NCBI RefSeq assembly: GCF_022539255.1
Contig: NZ_JAKZBV010000001.1
Coordinates: 3,844,001 to 3,908,000 of the forward strand
Direction of reading: 5' to 3'
Length of the DNA stretch: 64,000 bases
DNA from: Sinomonas terrae
Lineage (GTDB): Bacteria; Actinomycetota; Actinomycetes; Actinomycetales; Micrococcaceae
Made by a program: the position numbers and the translations under genes
Part shown: positions 16,842 through 26,298 of the stretch, piece by piece
Layout of the letters: the number at the start of each line of letters is the position of its first letter
Numbering within the stretch: the stretch's first letter is position 1
Notes under the pieces: model-generated
What the model saw: only the letters and a program-made list of their open reading frames with translations
Told to the model about the DNA's origin: nothing
Databases searched by the model: none

Positions 16842-18338
16842 ATGTTTGGCATGCGCAATGCGCTGGCTGCGGACGCGAGTGCGAAGGCGCTGATCGCGCG
16901 AGACTGGCGGACTCGGTTAGGCCGACGCCTCATCTTCACTGACTTCCTCGTTCTTGTCTGGGTTGTCTTCGGAGTGCAGATCGCGTGGTTCGGTTTCGAT
17001 AGCACCAACCTTTCCTTCCAAGGAGCCTTGGAGGACCTGGCGATCAACTACTCGGCAGTGTCGGTAGTTCTGGTCGCCGCATGGATGACCATCCTCAAGG
17101 TGTATGACACTCGGGACGCCCGTATCATTGGGGCGGGACCGACGGAGTACAGGCTCATCGCAGACAGTTCATTGCGTCTGTTCGGCATCGTTGCCATCAT
17201 CGCATTCCTCTTCCACATTAACCTTGCCCGTGGATATATCCTCATTGCGCTGCCTTCGGGGGTTGCCGTACTAGTACTTTCCCGTTGGCTGTGGCGACAG
17301 TGGCTAAGAGTCAAACGACAGGCTGGCGAATTTTCAGCACGCGTTCTGTTGGTGGGTTCGGGACATTCGGTACGGCATCTTGGAACCGAGCTCGCGCGCC
17401 ACCCTGAGGCCGGGTATCGCATTGTAGGCGAGTGCTGGGCGGGGCCACCTCAGGAGCTTCCGCGCGCGTACGCGGATCATTCAGTGCCCGTTTATTACCA
17501 TCTTAGCTCCGTTGAAAGAGCGATGACCGAGACGGGCGCGGACACCTTGGTAATCACTAGCGGTGACGAGATTACGCCCGAAAATGTGCGTCGACTAAGC
17601 TGGATGCTCGATGGCGAACGACACCATCTGATTGTGGGTGCAAGCCTCGCCGACGTCACGGGCCCTCGTATTCATTCGAGACTGGTCGCGGGACTTCCGC
17701 TGATACACGTCGAAGTGCCCAGGTACGATGGCCCCAAGCACGTCGGCAAGCGAGTGTTTGACCTTATCGGAGCGGCCCTGCTCCTCACGCTCCTTTCTCC
17801 CCTCTTGATTCTGCTCGCAGTAGCCGTCAAGACGACAAGCCGCGGCTCGGTGATCTATCGGCAGGAACGCATCGGCCTCAACGGTCAGTCATTCACGATG
17901 TACAAGTTCCGCTCCATGCAAGTAGATGCCGACGCAAAGTTGGCATCCCTACTTGCCGAACAAGGAACGGATGATCGGCCTCTATTCAAAGTCGAGAACG
18001 ACCCGCGCATCACTCGCCTTGGCCGCTTCCTCCGCAAGCATTCCCTAGACGAGTTCCCACAGCTGTTCAACGTGCTCTTCGGCAACATGAGCCTGGTCGG
18101 ACCCCGACCACAGCGTCTGGGTGAGGTCGCGCTCTACGACGAAGCCGCCAAACGACGGCTGTTGGTTAAGCCGGGCATGAGCGGCATGTGGCAGGTAGGC
18201 GGGCGTTCATCACTGTCCTGGGAGGACTCACTGAAGCTCGACCTTTTCTATGTCGAGAACTGGTCGTTGATAGGCGACATCATCATACTGTGGCGCACCG
18301 TCAAGGCGGTCGCTGCTCCGGGCAAACAAGCATGGTGA
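16842..18338 (+). CDS. Polyprenyl glycosylphosphotransferase (WbaP/WcaJ-like)
   Basis: About 498 residues: four or five N-terminal membrane helices, a CoA-binding-like Rossmann domain (RVLLVGSGHSVRHLG), a further helix (FDLIGAALLLTLLSPLLILLA), and the catalytic bacterial sugar transferase domain with YRQERIGLNGQSFTMYKFRSM, LRKHSLDEFPQLFNVLFGNM, SLVGPRPQ and the end motif WQVGGRSSLSWEDSLKLDLFYVENWS split across conserved Trp/Gly. It transfers a sugar-1-phosphate to undecaprenyl phosphate, the first step of repeat-unit assembly. ATG 16842 follows GGGGGAA. First gene of the exopolysaccharide cluster. Confidence 0.93.
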   Translation: MFGMRNALAADASAKALIARDWRTRLGRRLIFTDFLVLVWVVFGVQIAWFGFDSTNLSFQGALEDLAINYSAVSVVLVAAWMTILKVYDTRDARIIGAGPTEYRLIADSSLRLFGIVAIIAFLFHINLARGYILIALPSGVAVLVLSRWLWRQWLRVKRQAGEFSARVLLVGSGHSVRHLGTELARHPEAGYRIVGECWAGPPQELPRAYADHSVPVYYHLSSVERAMTETGADTLVITSGDEITPENVRRLSWMLDGERHHLIVGASLADVTGPRIHSRLVAGLPLIHVEVPRYDGPKHVGKRVFDLIGAALLLTLLSPLLILLAVAVKTTSRGSVIYRQERIGLNGQSFTMYKFRSMQVDADAKLASLLAEQGTDDRPLFKVENDPRITRLGRFLRKHSLDEFPQLFNVLFGNMSLVGPRPQRLGEVALYDEAAKRRLLVKPGMSGMWQVGGRSSLSWEDSLKLDLFYVENWSLIGDIIILWRTVKAVAAPGKQAW

Positions 18339-19915
18339 GCTTCAACGATCGCCCCCTGAAACAGAGCGTTTGGATCGTCAATGGCGCGGCGAACCTGGTG
18401 CGTGCGGCATCAGGGAGCCTTGAGAACCTTCTTCTGCCGCTCGTCCTGCTGTGGCTGCTTCCAAAAGAAAAGTATGGGGCATGGGCAATTGTCTTTTCGG
18501 TCTCAACATACGTAACGTATCTCGATCTCGGACTGCAGACGGCGGTCCAGACAAACGTTGCCCGATGCGCGGGGTCGAACGACCTCGTCGGCGCGGCCAG
18601 AATGGCTTGGACAGGCGTTAAGTTGGCCGGGAGTGTTGGAGGACTCGCCCTCACCTGCCTAGCAACCGTTGCCGCGACTCTTGCACGCATCTTCCCAGCC
18701 GTCCCGCAAGGGTTCGTCCCAGAGGCGGAGCAAGCCCTCGTACTGTTGGCCGTCGGACAAGTGGCCAACCTCCTTATAAATGTCATGTCGTCGTACTACG
18801 CAGGCCACCAACGGTCGGTCCTCCCTTCGCTAGTCATGTCGGGTGCGCGGGCGACATCGCTCCTCGCAGTGATCTTAGTCGGAAATCTTGAAAAACAGCT
18901 CCCGGCGCTTGCAGCCGCATATTCGGTGCCACTGATCACGGGATTCCTCGTGCTATTGATCGCATTCCATCGCGAGTTTCGTTATCTTCGAGAGTTACGG
19001 CGCGTTTCCCGTGGATCGAACAAGTTCACCTCAGCCCCCCTTGCCGGATCTCGGGCTGGTCACCTTTTACGTTACTCGGGGCCTCTGATGATCTGGAACA
19101 TATGCACGCTCGTTGTGAATGCTGCTGGCACCGCAATTGTCGGCCGAGTCGATTTTGGCGCAGTGGTCGTCTATTCCATCGCAACCATGTTCGTCCTAGC
19201 GATCGTCGGCGTAGACAATGCGGTGATGTCCCCTTTGCTCACTGAATTGGGGCGCCAAGCTTCTTTTGGAGACCGGCCAAAGCTAGGATCCACGGCGATC
19301 AAAGCGTCACGCATAAACTCGGCCATCCTCGGCATGCTGATTTGCTTTAGTTGCATCACGGTCGCCATTCTTGCGGATACTGCACCTGGGAGCGGGATAA
19401 ACAGCCGAACAATAGCGATAGCCGTTCTCCTCATAGTAGCGACCGCGACTAGGATTACAATGACGCCTTTGACCTTCGCATTCATCTCCACGGGTGACCA
19501 CCGCCGCATCGTTGCTCAGCCCATCTTAGATGCGGTAATCAACTTGGGATTGAGCATCAGCCTTGGGCTAATATTCGGGGTCGTGGGCGTTGTTTTAGGG
19601 GCCGTCGCATCGGGGGGTATCTCCGTCGTGATAAACGTTTCATGGTCGCGGAGGGCAGCCAGATTCAACGACGTAGTATCCGGTCGAAATATCGCCCGTG
19701 CGGTGGGACAACCGATGATTTGCACCTTGCCGGCAATCGTCACCACTCTCATATCACCGGTGTTCGCACCCCTTGGCACCCTGACGGCGGCGGCCATAGT
19801 AGTTATGGCAGCTTTGCTCAGCTTTTCCATGCTCTGGTTCCTGGCACTGCCCGCGGATATAAGAGCCTCCCTTGTCCGTGGCCTGATTACAAGACGACGG
19901 ATCGCCAGAGTTTGA
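18332..19915 (+). CDS. Polysaccharide repeat-unit flippase (Wzx-like, MATE superfamily)
   Basis: About 527 residues with roughly 12-14 membrane helices and the N-terminal family pattern LLPLVLLWLLPKEKYGAWAIVFSV split by YLDLGLQTAV. It should flip lipid-linked oligosaccharide to the outer face. ATG 18332 (or GTG 18335) overlaps the previous stop, indicating coupling. GC content falls and AT-rich codons rise from here through 27 kb compared with flanking housekeeping genes, which is typical of transferred polysaccharide clusters. Confidence 0.88.
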   Translation: MVSFNDRPLKQSVWIVNGAANLVRAASGSLENLLLPLVLLWLLPKEKYGAWAIVFSVSTYVTYLDLGLQTAVQTNVARCAGSNDLVGAARMAWTGVKLAGSVGGLALTCLATVAATLARIFPAVPQGFVPEAEQALVLLAVGQVANLLINVMSSYYAGHQRSVLPSLVMSGARATSLLAVILVGNLEKQLPALAAAYSVPLITGFLVLLIAFHREFRYLRELRRVSRGSNKFTSAPLAGSRAGHLLRYSGPLMIWNICTLVVNAAGTAIVGRVDFGAVVVYSIATMFVLAIVGVDNAVMSPLLTELGRQASFGDRPKLGSTAIKASRINSAILGMLICFSCITVAILADTAPGSGINSRTIAIAVLLIVATATRITMTPLTFAFISTGDHRRIVAQPILDAVINLGLSISLGLIFGVVGVVLGAVASGGISVVINVSWSRRAARFNDVVSGRNIARAVGQPMICTLPAIVTTLISPVFAPLGTLTAAAIVVMAALLSFSMLWFLALPADIRASLVRGLITRRRIARV

Positions 19916-19967
19916 CCAGGTCCTCGATAAATACCACTACCACCTATGCTTAGAAAGTGGCAAATTT

Positions 19968-21068
19968 ATGAGCGAAATCACAGCTGAAGAATCAAGGCGA
20001 CGTGTTGTCCTCACTGGCGGATTGGGCTTTATCGGTACCAAACTGGTCGAATGTCTAATTGATTCCCACGACGTACTAGTGGTCGACAATCTCCACCCTC
20101 AAGTTCACACGGATAAACGCCGGATGGATGAACTGGCCCGTTCCGTAAACTTTGTCGAAGGAGATGTTACAAATCCCGCTAACATGAGGGTAGTGGCAGA
20201 ATTCTGCCCCCACGTTGTCGTGCACCTCGCAGCCGAAACTGGGACAGGACAATCCCTACTTCAATCCCGACGCCACGCTGAAGTCAACGTCACGGGAACA
20301 GCCACGCTGCTGGATGCCCTCGCAGGAGCCGACGCCCTCCCTGAAAGGTTAGTCATTCCCTCGTCCCGAGCCATCTACGGGGAAGGTGCTTGGACACTTG
20401 CGGGAAACGAGACCCAGGTTGTGCACGCAATCCCGCGAGACCCAGGTCGTCTCGCAGAGGGCGAATGGTTGCCAGTAGGCCCCAACGGGGAGGAATTGTC
20501 CGCGCCGGTACCCCACTGTGCTGCAAGAACGGAACCCCGACCAGCGAACGTGTACGCCGCGACGAAACTCGCTCAAGAAAATGTGGCACGTGCGTGGGCT
20601 ATAGGCCTAGGCGTCCCCCTTTCAGTCCTGCGACTTCAGAACGTCTACGGCGCAGGACAGGCAATTAACAATCCGTATACAGGTGTCCTGACCTTCATGG
20701 CTAGACAAGCTTTGGCCGGAGAGCAGATCAACGTTTTCGAAGGCGGAGGGATCATCCGCGATTTCGTCAATGTATCAGATGTTGCAGAAGCTCTGACCGG
20801 GGCCGTTCAGGACGAATCGGACAGAAACCTCACTTTAGACATTGGATCGGGATGCCCGGTTTCACTTGATGAGGTCGCGCGCCTATTGAGCGAACTATCT
20901 GGCGCGCCAGAACCGAGGGTCTCGCATGATTTCCGCGTAGGTGATGTTCGGGCGGCATCCGCAGATATTAGTGCAGCAACAGACGCCCTCGGCTTTCTAC
21001 CAGCTGTGGGCCTGAGGGCCGGCCTACATCAACTCCTTTCCTGGGTGAGTTCGGAGGCCTTAAAGTGA
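19968..21068 (+). CDS. NAD-dependent nucleotide-sugar epimerase
   Basis: 366 residues, extended short-chain dehydrogenase: Rossmann motif VLTGGLGFIGTKLVE, HLAAETGTGQSL, catalytic IPSSRAIYGEG and YAATKLAQE, then QNVYGAGQAINNPYTGVL. The AAETGTGQS and SSRAIYGEG signatures resemble dTDP-L-rhamnose 4-epimerases and relatives rather than UDP-glucose epimerases. It would supply an unusual deoxysugar to the polymer. An inserted loop (residues about 135-185) is longer than usual. The exact substrate is inference. Confidence 0.8.
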   Translation: MSEITAEESRRRVVLTGGLGFIGTKLVECLIDSHDVLVVDNLHPQVHTDKRRMDELARSVNFVEGDVTNPANMRVVAEFCPHVVVHLAAETGTGQSLLQSRRHAEVNVTGTATLLDALAGADALPERLVIPSSRAIYGEGAWTLAGNETQVVHAIPRDPGRLAEGEWLPVGPNGEELSAPVPHCAARTEPRPANVYAATKLAQENVARAWAIGLGVPLSVLRLQNVYGAGQAINNPYTGVLTFMARQALAGEQINVFEGGGIIRDFVNVSDVAEALTGAVQDESDRNLTLDIGSGCPVSLDEVARLLSELSGAPEPRVSHDFRVGDVRAASADISAATDALGFLPAVGLRAGLHQLLSWVSSEALK

Positions 21069-22021
21069 CTAAATCAACAGTAGGAATCGTAACAGTTACT
21101 TTCAATAGCTCGGCAGTGATCGAAGACTTCTTAGCCAGTCTATGGGCGCAGGTCGGTGTCGAAGTACGCCTTTATGCAGTAGACAACGATTCGAGAGACG
21201 CAACCGTGCACAGACTCAAGGAAGACGGCAAACGTCATCCCGTGGTCGTGGTTGAAAATGACACCAACGTAGGTGTTGCCGTGGGAAACAATCAAGGCAT
21301 AGAGGCGGCGTTAGCCGATGGGTGCGACTGGGTACTTCTGCTCAATAACGACACACTGTTTCCGTCAACGTTCGTCGCTGAAATGGTCCGAATCGCCGAG
21401 GAGAGACGCCTGAATATCGTTTCTCCGCTGATTGAGGCAACAGACCCCGCCGGCTCAAACTGGTACTCGAATGGAAAGATTCAGCCGTTTAAGGCTATGA
21501 AGGCCGTCCATATCGGCATGGGGGACGCACTGGCACCACGCACCCGACCTGAAATTACTTCTGTCGACTATGCGTCGACCTGCGCACTTCTTGTTCGGCC
21601 TGTCGTCTTCGAAACAGTCGGTCTGATGGACCCGATATATTTCGTCTACGGCGACGACGTAGATTTTTGTATTCGTGCCAAACGCGCCGGGTACGAATAT
21701 TCGGTCACGTCTCGCGCTGTTCTCACCCATAAAGCGAGCAGCCTCACGGGTGAATTCACGGGTGAATTTGCTTCCCATTGGATCACTCGAAACTGGGTCG
21801 TCGTTGCACGTCGACACTGCACACCCACCCAACTTGTAATTGGCGGTACATACATCGCCATGTGGGTCACCGCCCGGCTAATATTTGGTCGCGAGAATCT
21901 CGCTGTCACTCGTAGACGGATCAGAGCCATACGCGAGGGGTTGCGTCTTGACCTTAGTCGAGAAGCTCCACGTCTCTGTGTCCCCAGTGTCGATCCATCA
22001 CTGACTGAAGGCGATAGATGA
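21065..22021 (+). CDS. Family 2 glycosyltransferase (rhamnosyltransferase-like)
   Basis: 318 residues with GT2/GT-A landmarks: VGIVTVTFNSSAVIEDFL, YAVDNDSRDAT, NVGVAVGNNQGIE, the metal-binding LLLNNDTLF and YGDDVDFCIRAKRAG as the acceptor/base region. It adds a sugar to the lipid-linked repeat unit at the cytoplasmic face. The GTG start overlaps the epimerase stop (GTGA). Confidence 0.9.
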   Translation: MTKSTVGIVTVTFNSSAVIEDFLASLWAQVGVEVRLYAVDNDSRDATVHRLKEDGKRHPVVVVENDTNVGVAVGNNQGIEAALADGCDWVLLLNNDTLFPSTFVAEMVRIAEERRLNIVSPLIEATDPAGSNWYSNGKIQPFKAMKAVHIGMGDALAPRTRPEITSVDYASTCALLVRPVVFETVGLMDPIYFVYGDDVDFCIRAKRAGYEYSVTSRAVLTHKASSLTGEFTGEFASHWITRNWVVVARRHCTPTQLVIGGTYIAMWVTARLIFGRENLAVTRRRIRAIREGLRLDLSREAPRLCVPSVDPSLTEGDR

Positions 22022-22566
22022 GAAATTCAGATCTATTTTGGAAGATTTGGTCGGTCACTGCAGCTTCTCGGCGATTTTCATCGTTTGGCAAGAGAACCTG
22101 GATACGCAATCCGCTCATGATAGCTAATCCGCAGCATATCTCCTTGGGCAACAACTGCTTCATTCGAGACGGCGCCCGTTTGGAGGCGGTGACGCGCCCC
22201 GGTCTGGAACCTGGCCGCATAACAATTGGCAATCGGGTCACCATGGAACAACACGCACATATCGTTGCCTGCGACTCGGTGATTATAGAGGACGATGTCG
22301 CCATGGCACCTCGCTGCACAATTGTTGACTCTTCTCACCCCATAGGATCCCCCACAGACGGAAACCGAGCGCGTGTTCTCTCCGCAGACCCCTCCTTCGT
22401 GCATTTGGAGAGAAGGGTGTTTCTCGGAGCAAACGTGGTTGTACTCGCGAACGTGCGCATTGGGGCCAACAGCGTCATTGGAGCTAACTCGGTCGTTACT
22501 CGAGATATTCCTCCCAACTCCATAGCAGTCGGTGCACCAGCACGAGTCATTAGGACGATAGAGTGA
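22018..22566 (+). CDS. Hexapeptide-repeat (LbH) acyltransferase
   Basis: 182 residues. Left-handed beta-helix hexads are visible throughout (ISLGNNCFIRDGARL, ITIGNRVTMEQHAHIVA, VIIEDDVAMAPRCTIVDSSH, VFLGANVVVLANVRIGANSV, IGANSVVTRDIPPN). The His in VDSSHPIG is the likely catalytic base. It is expected to O-acetylate a sugar of the repeat unit using acetyl-CoA. ATG 22018 overlaps the GT2 stop. Confidence 0.9.
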   Translation: MRNSDLFWKIWSVTAASRRFSSFGKRTWIRNPLMIANPQHISLGNNCFIRDGARLEAVTRPGLEPGRITIGNRVTMEQHAHIVACDSVIIEDDVAMAPRCTIVDSSHPIGSPTDGNRARVLSADPSFVHLERRVFLGANVVVLANVRIGANSVIGANSVVTRDIPPNSIAVGAPARVIRTIE

Positions 22567-22659
22567 TCGCACAGAAGCGAGCGCGCGACGGCAGAATCTT
22601 GTCCGAGCATAGGTTCCCTCATCACCGTAACCGCAATCGTTGGCGTCCGTAGGAGTGCG

Positions 22660-23706
22660 ATGAAAATCCTGCATGTAACTGAATGTGTCGGTGGTGGAGT
22701 CGGGCGAGCAATCGATCAAATCCCAGGTCTAGTCTCCAGCCACCAGCACTACCTTCTCAGCGTGCGCCCCGACGCTCAGAAGCCGTCCGGTAAAGGCTTC
22801 GCGCGGTCTATGGTTCTGCCAGATGGTCATTTCGCGCGTATTATGGCCGTCCGCCGCGCCGTTTCTGAACTCGATCCTGATGTCATCCATGCTCATTCGA
22901 GCTGGGCCGGACTCTACGTCCGCGCAAGACGCATACCTGGTCGCGTTGTGTATCAGCCGCATGGCTATGCTCTGGAACTGGGGGGCAACGCTAGGCGCCT
23001 CGCAGTGGCGACGGTTGAGTGGCTTCTGGCGAGACGCTCGTCCTCCGTGGCAGTGTTGTCGCCGCACGAGTTTGATGTGGCCGGCCGACTCAATGCGAAT
23101 TGTGAACGGGTGTTCGTACCCAACTTCCCCACGATTGAATCGTCACTTCGCAATACCCGAACTCGACTGCGTCGCGTAGTCATGGTCGGAAGACTAAGCA
23201 GCCAGAAGGACCCCACATACTTTGCTTCGTTGAAGCAGAGCGTCAACGCCCACGATGACACTATTGACTTTCGTTGGATCGGCGACGGCGATCCGGCGAG
23301 CAGAAGTAGATTACAACGGATAGGAGTTACTGTCACAGGATGGCTCGATACCCCTGAACTTGTGGCAGAACTCGAGTGTGCAAGTCTCTATGCCCATACA
23401 GGAAGATACGAAGGCTTCCCACTCAGCGTGCTCGACGCCGCAGCTTGTGACTTACCTGTCGTAGCTAGGGCCATCCCTGCTTTCAGCGGTTCCCCTGTAG
23501 CACAGTTCGAAACCCTTGCCCAGCACGCGGGCGCGATTCTGAAGTACTTTTCCCAGGAAGAAGACCTTCGCAGAGACCTCAAGGCGCGCAACGTCGAGTT
23601 GCTCGAGTTCATGAACGCCGGGCGGCAGCAGGCCGCGCTCCACCAGCTATACGGCATTACCGACTTCGAAGAGTGCTATGCGGCAGCAAAAGAGGGACGA
23701 CCATGA
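22660..23706 (+). CDS. Family 4 glycosyltransferase (first)
   Basis: 348 residues, GT-B fold. N-terminal ILHVTECVGGGVGRAIDQI, middle HAHSSWAGLYVRA and QPHGYALELGG, C-terminal MVGRLSSQKDPTYF, WLDTPEL and TGRYEGFPLSVLDAAACDLPVV split by the conserved Glu residues of the EX7E motif. It transfers a nucleotide sugar onto the growing oligosaccharide. It overlaps the next gene by ATGA. Confidence 0.9.
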   Translation: MKILHVTECVGGGVGRAIDQIPGLVSSHQHYLLSVRPDAQKPSGKGFARSMVLPDGHFARIMAVRRAVSELDPDVIHAHSSWAGLYVRARRIPGRVVYQPHGYALELGGNARRLAVATVEWLLARRSSSVAVLSPHEFDVAGRLNANCERVFVPNFPTIESSLRNTRTRLRRVVMVGRLSSQKDPTYFASLKQSVNAHDDTIDFRWIGDGDPASRSRLQRIGVTVTGWLDTPELVAELECASLYAHTGRYEGFPLSVLDAAACDLPVVARAIPAFSGSPVAQFETLAQHAGAILKYFSQEEDLRRDLKARNVELLEFMNAGRQQAALHQLYGITDFEECYAAAKEGRP

Positions 23707-24905
23707 GCTCATCAGATTTTGACCCGATGCCGACTTCATACGCGTTTGTCGAAAGGGAACCGAAACCCGAAACCGTCCTTGGTGCTTCGCGTCCTCTCAT
23801 CGCTTCGCTCACAGGCGTCCGAGCACTGGCAGCAGGATGGGTGGTACTTGATCACTTTCAGTCGCAAATCTTCGCTGTGGCGCCCGTCTCCAACCTTCTT
23901 AAGCAGTACATCGGTGCTGGCTACTTAGGCGTGGAAGTTTTCTTCGTGCTCAGCGGTTTCATACTTGCATACAATTATTCCGATAGGTTTGCCAAGCGCC
24001 GCAAACAACTATACTTTGACTTTATCGTCCTTCGAATTGCAAGAATATATCCCGTACACATCGTCACTCTGTCGGCGCTCGGACTCCTCTTCTTGGCTGC
24101 TTCGATGCTCCATATTTCTCTAAACGCGGTCTACGCCCCGTCAAATTTCCTTGCGAACTTGTTTTTGCTTCAGGTAATTCCCCCGTTTTTTGCCTTAAAT
24201 GGTCCTGCCTGGTCCATTAGCGCCGAATTCTTCGCATATTTGGCATTCCCGTTCTTAGCACTGTGGCTATCGTCGATGAAGACAGCTGCAAAGGGGTTTC
24301 TTTTCTCGGCAATCACATGTATCACCGGAACAGCTGGTATTCTGATAATCTCGACTTACAACGCGATGCCCACAAGTTACTCTCTTATATGGCTTCGAAT
24401 TGCTACAGAGTTCACGACTGGGTGCCTAATGTACAGCGGATGGCGCCATCTGGGAAAACGACGTCACGGTAAGGCGTGGGGATGGACGGCTTTGGGGTCG
24501 GCGGCAGCAGTGGCCGGGATCATTGCAGTCATGGGCGGCTCCGGGCCTCAAGCGCTCGCATCCGTTCCGCTGATTGCTGTCTTCGTCCTAAGTTGCGGAG
24601 GCTCGACGGGGATTGTCGGAAATATTTTGTCGTCTCGTCTCTTGCAGTGGGGAGGAAGGATCTCTTACTCGGTGTATATGACGCACTTTCTCGTGCTATC
24701 GTTGATGCCGAGATTCATCCCCGCAGAAAGATTTGGTGAAGGACCTTTCGCCGCCGGAAGCGCTCTGACCGTATATTTTCTAATGGTCATTGCTGTCGGC
24801 GCCGGCACTTACTATTTTATTGAGAATCCCGCGCGCCGCCTAATAAGCAAGCGGTGGGCGCGCCGACGAGGCGAAGGCTTCGCCAAGCCTGTCGAAGCAT
24901 CGTGA
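23703..24905 (+). CDS. Membrane O-acyltransferase (OafA/YrhL, acyltransferase 3)
   Basis: About 400 residues with ten membrane helices. Landmarks: SLTGVRALAAGWVVLDHF with the catalytic-type His, YLGVEVFFVLSGFILAYNY, RIARIYPVHI and a late GRISYSVYMTHF. Acyltransferase-3 proteins move acetyl or succinyl groups across the membrane to surface sugars. Start ATG 23703 overlaps the preceding stop. Confidence 0.9.
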   Translation: MSSSDFDPMPTSYAFVEREPKPETVLGASRPLIASLTGVRALAAGWVVLDHFQSQIFAVAPVSNLLKQYIGAGYLGVEVFFVLSGFILAYNYSDRFAKRRKQLYFDFIVLRIARIYPVHIVTLSALGLLFLAASMLHISLNAVYAPSNFLANLFLLQVIPPFFALNGPAWSISAEFFAYLAFPFLALWLSSMKTAAKGFLFSAITCITGTAGILIISTYNAMPTSYSLIWLRIATEFTTGCLMYSGWRHLGKRRHGKAWGWTALGSAAAVAGIIAVMGGSGPQALASVPLIAVFVLSCGGSTGIVGNILSSRLLQWGGRISYSVYMTHFLVLSLMPRFIPAERFGEGPFAAGSALTVYFLMVIAVGAGTYYFIENPARRLISKRWARRRGEGFAKPVEAS

Positions 24906-24927
24906 TTCTACACAGAAGGACTCAAAG

Positions 24928-26298
24928 GTGACTGCTCTCGGAATGATCTTTGCGGGCGCATACGCAATCGCTTTATTCGGCGGTCGCCGCTGGGTGCTCC
25001 TTGTGCTGGCATCGTCGATTTCATTCAATGACTCCATTGTTATGGCACTAGGGACTGCAACAATTACTCCCTTCTACTTGGGCCTCATCGTATACCTGCT
25101 GTCCTCGTTCACCGTCTGGCGGCGCGAGCCATTGCAGAACGGCCAGCTTCCCGGGAGGCTGGTCCTCATAATCATGTTCATATACTGTAGCGTCATAACC
25201 GCTATCTCTCCGGTCCTGTTCGCGGGCCTCGGCGTCATCTCTGCCGCCGATGGTATCGACCAGCAAGTAGCGTCATTGACCCCCCTCGGCTTCACTTCAT
25301 CAAACCTGGCACAGGTCGCGTATTTGCTTCTGAACGTTATTTTCGTTCTTCGCAGTCAACGCGATGGCACCTTTGGTAGCCGCCACCTCACTGTTGGTTT
25401 TGCCATCGGAGCCCTCGTAGCATGTTCTTCCTTCATCGGAGGAGCCTGGCCTCACGCAATATTCGACAACTCTCCGCGTGGCTTCTACACCATCGAGACA
25501 GGCCGACTTCGAGGTCAATTTAGTGAGCCATCTCATCTGGGCGCATTCGCTGTCGCGGCGAGTATTTACTTCGGAGCTAGGCTGGCTCGTGTCAGGTCTC
25601 TTCGAACATTCGTAGTATACGGCGTCCTGGTGTCGATGGCCCTCACGCTGCTGATTGCATCGGCGTCTGGCACGGCTGCAGTTGGACTGGGAGCCGCGCT
25701 ACTCGCCATGTTGGCGGTATCGCTACGAACGAGCCAGTTCAAAAAGGCGGTACGGATACGAGTCCCTGTTTTCTTAGGAGGGATTGCCGCATTAGTGGCC
25801 CTAATTGTCTTGCTCCCTAGTCTCTTCGACATGATCAACACTATCGTGCAAAGTAAGTTTGGATCAGTATCGCTCACAGATCGGACGCTCGTTGACCAGA
25901 ATTCGATCACGGTGTTCTTAAAAACGTTCCTGCTCGGAGCCGGTGATGGCAGTAATCGCGGCTCATCGTTACTCTTGATGTTGCTGAGCCAAATTGGACT
26001 GGTCGGGACCGCCCTCTTTCTAAGAGCAGTCTCGATATCGGTTTTCCGTGGACTGTCCAAGCATTCCGAAGTCCCGGCGGCCCTTGCCCTGATCGGTTTT
26101 CTGTCATCGGCGTTCGTTTCACTACCGGACTTTGCTTCTCCAATTTTGTGGGCCCTAATCGCTGTTACCTTCTCATCTCAACAATCCTGCATAGCGGGAT
26201 CTGGGGAATTATCAGGATTTGGTAGCGATCCCCAGATGTCCGCGCGGTCAGCCCTCACTATCGAAGTCGCTATAGCGGCGGGAAGGACCATGCAATGA
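24928..26298 (+). CDS. O-antigen polymerase/ligase-like membrane protein (Wzy-type)
   Basis: 456 residues with about 10-12 membrane helices and a large outside loop containing the family-like GRLRGQFSEPSHLGAFAVAA segment; this matches the general O-antigen ligase/Wzy pattern rather than strict sequence identity. It would polymerise repeat units outside the membrane. GTG start; it overlaps the last glycosyltransferase by ATGA. Confidence 0.78.
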   Translation: MTALGMIFAGAYAIALFGGRRWVLLVLASSISFNDSIVMALGTATITPFYLGLIVYLLSSFTVWRREPLQNGQLPGRLVLIIMFIYCSVITAISPVLFAGLGVISAADGIDQQVASLTPLGFTSSNLAQVAYLLLNVIFVLRSQRDGTFGSRHLTVGFAIGALVACSSFIGGAWPHAIFDNSPRGFYTIETGRLRGQFSEPSHLGAFAVAASIYFGARLARVRSLRTFVVYGVLVSMALTLLIASASGTAAVGLGAALLAMLAVSLRTSQFKKAVRIRVPVFLGGIAALVALIVLLPSLFDMINTIVQSKFGSVSLTDRTLVDQNSITVFLKTFLLGAGDGSNRGSSLLLMLLSQIGLVGTALFLRAVSISVFRGLSKHSEVPAALALIGFLSSAFVSLPDFASPILWALIAVTFSSQQSCIAGSGELSGFGSDPQMSARSALTIEVAIAAGRTMQ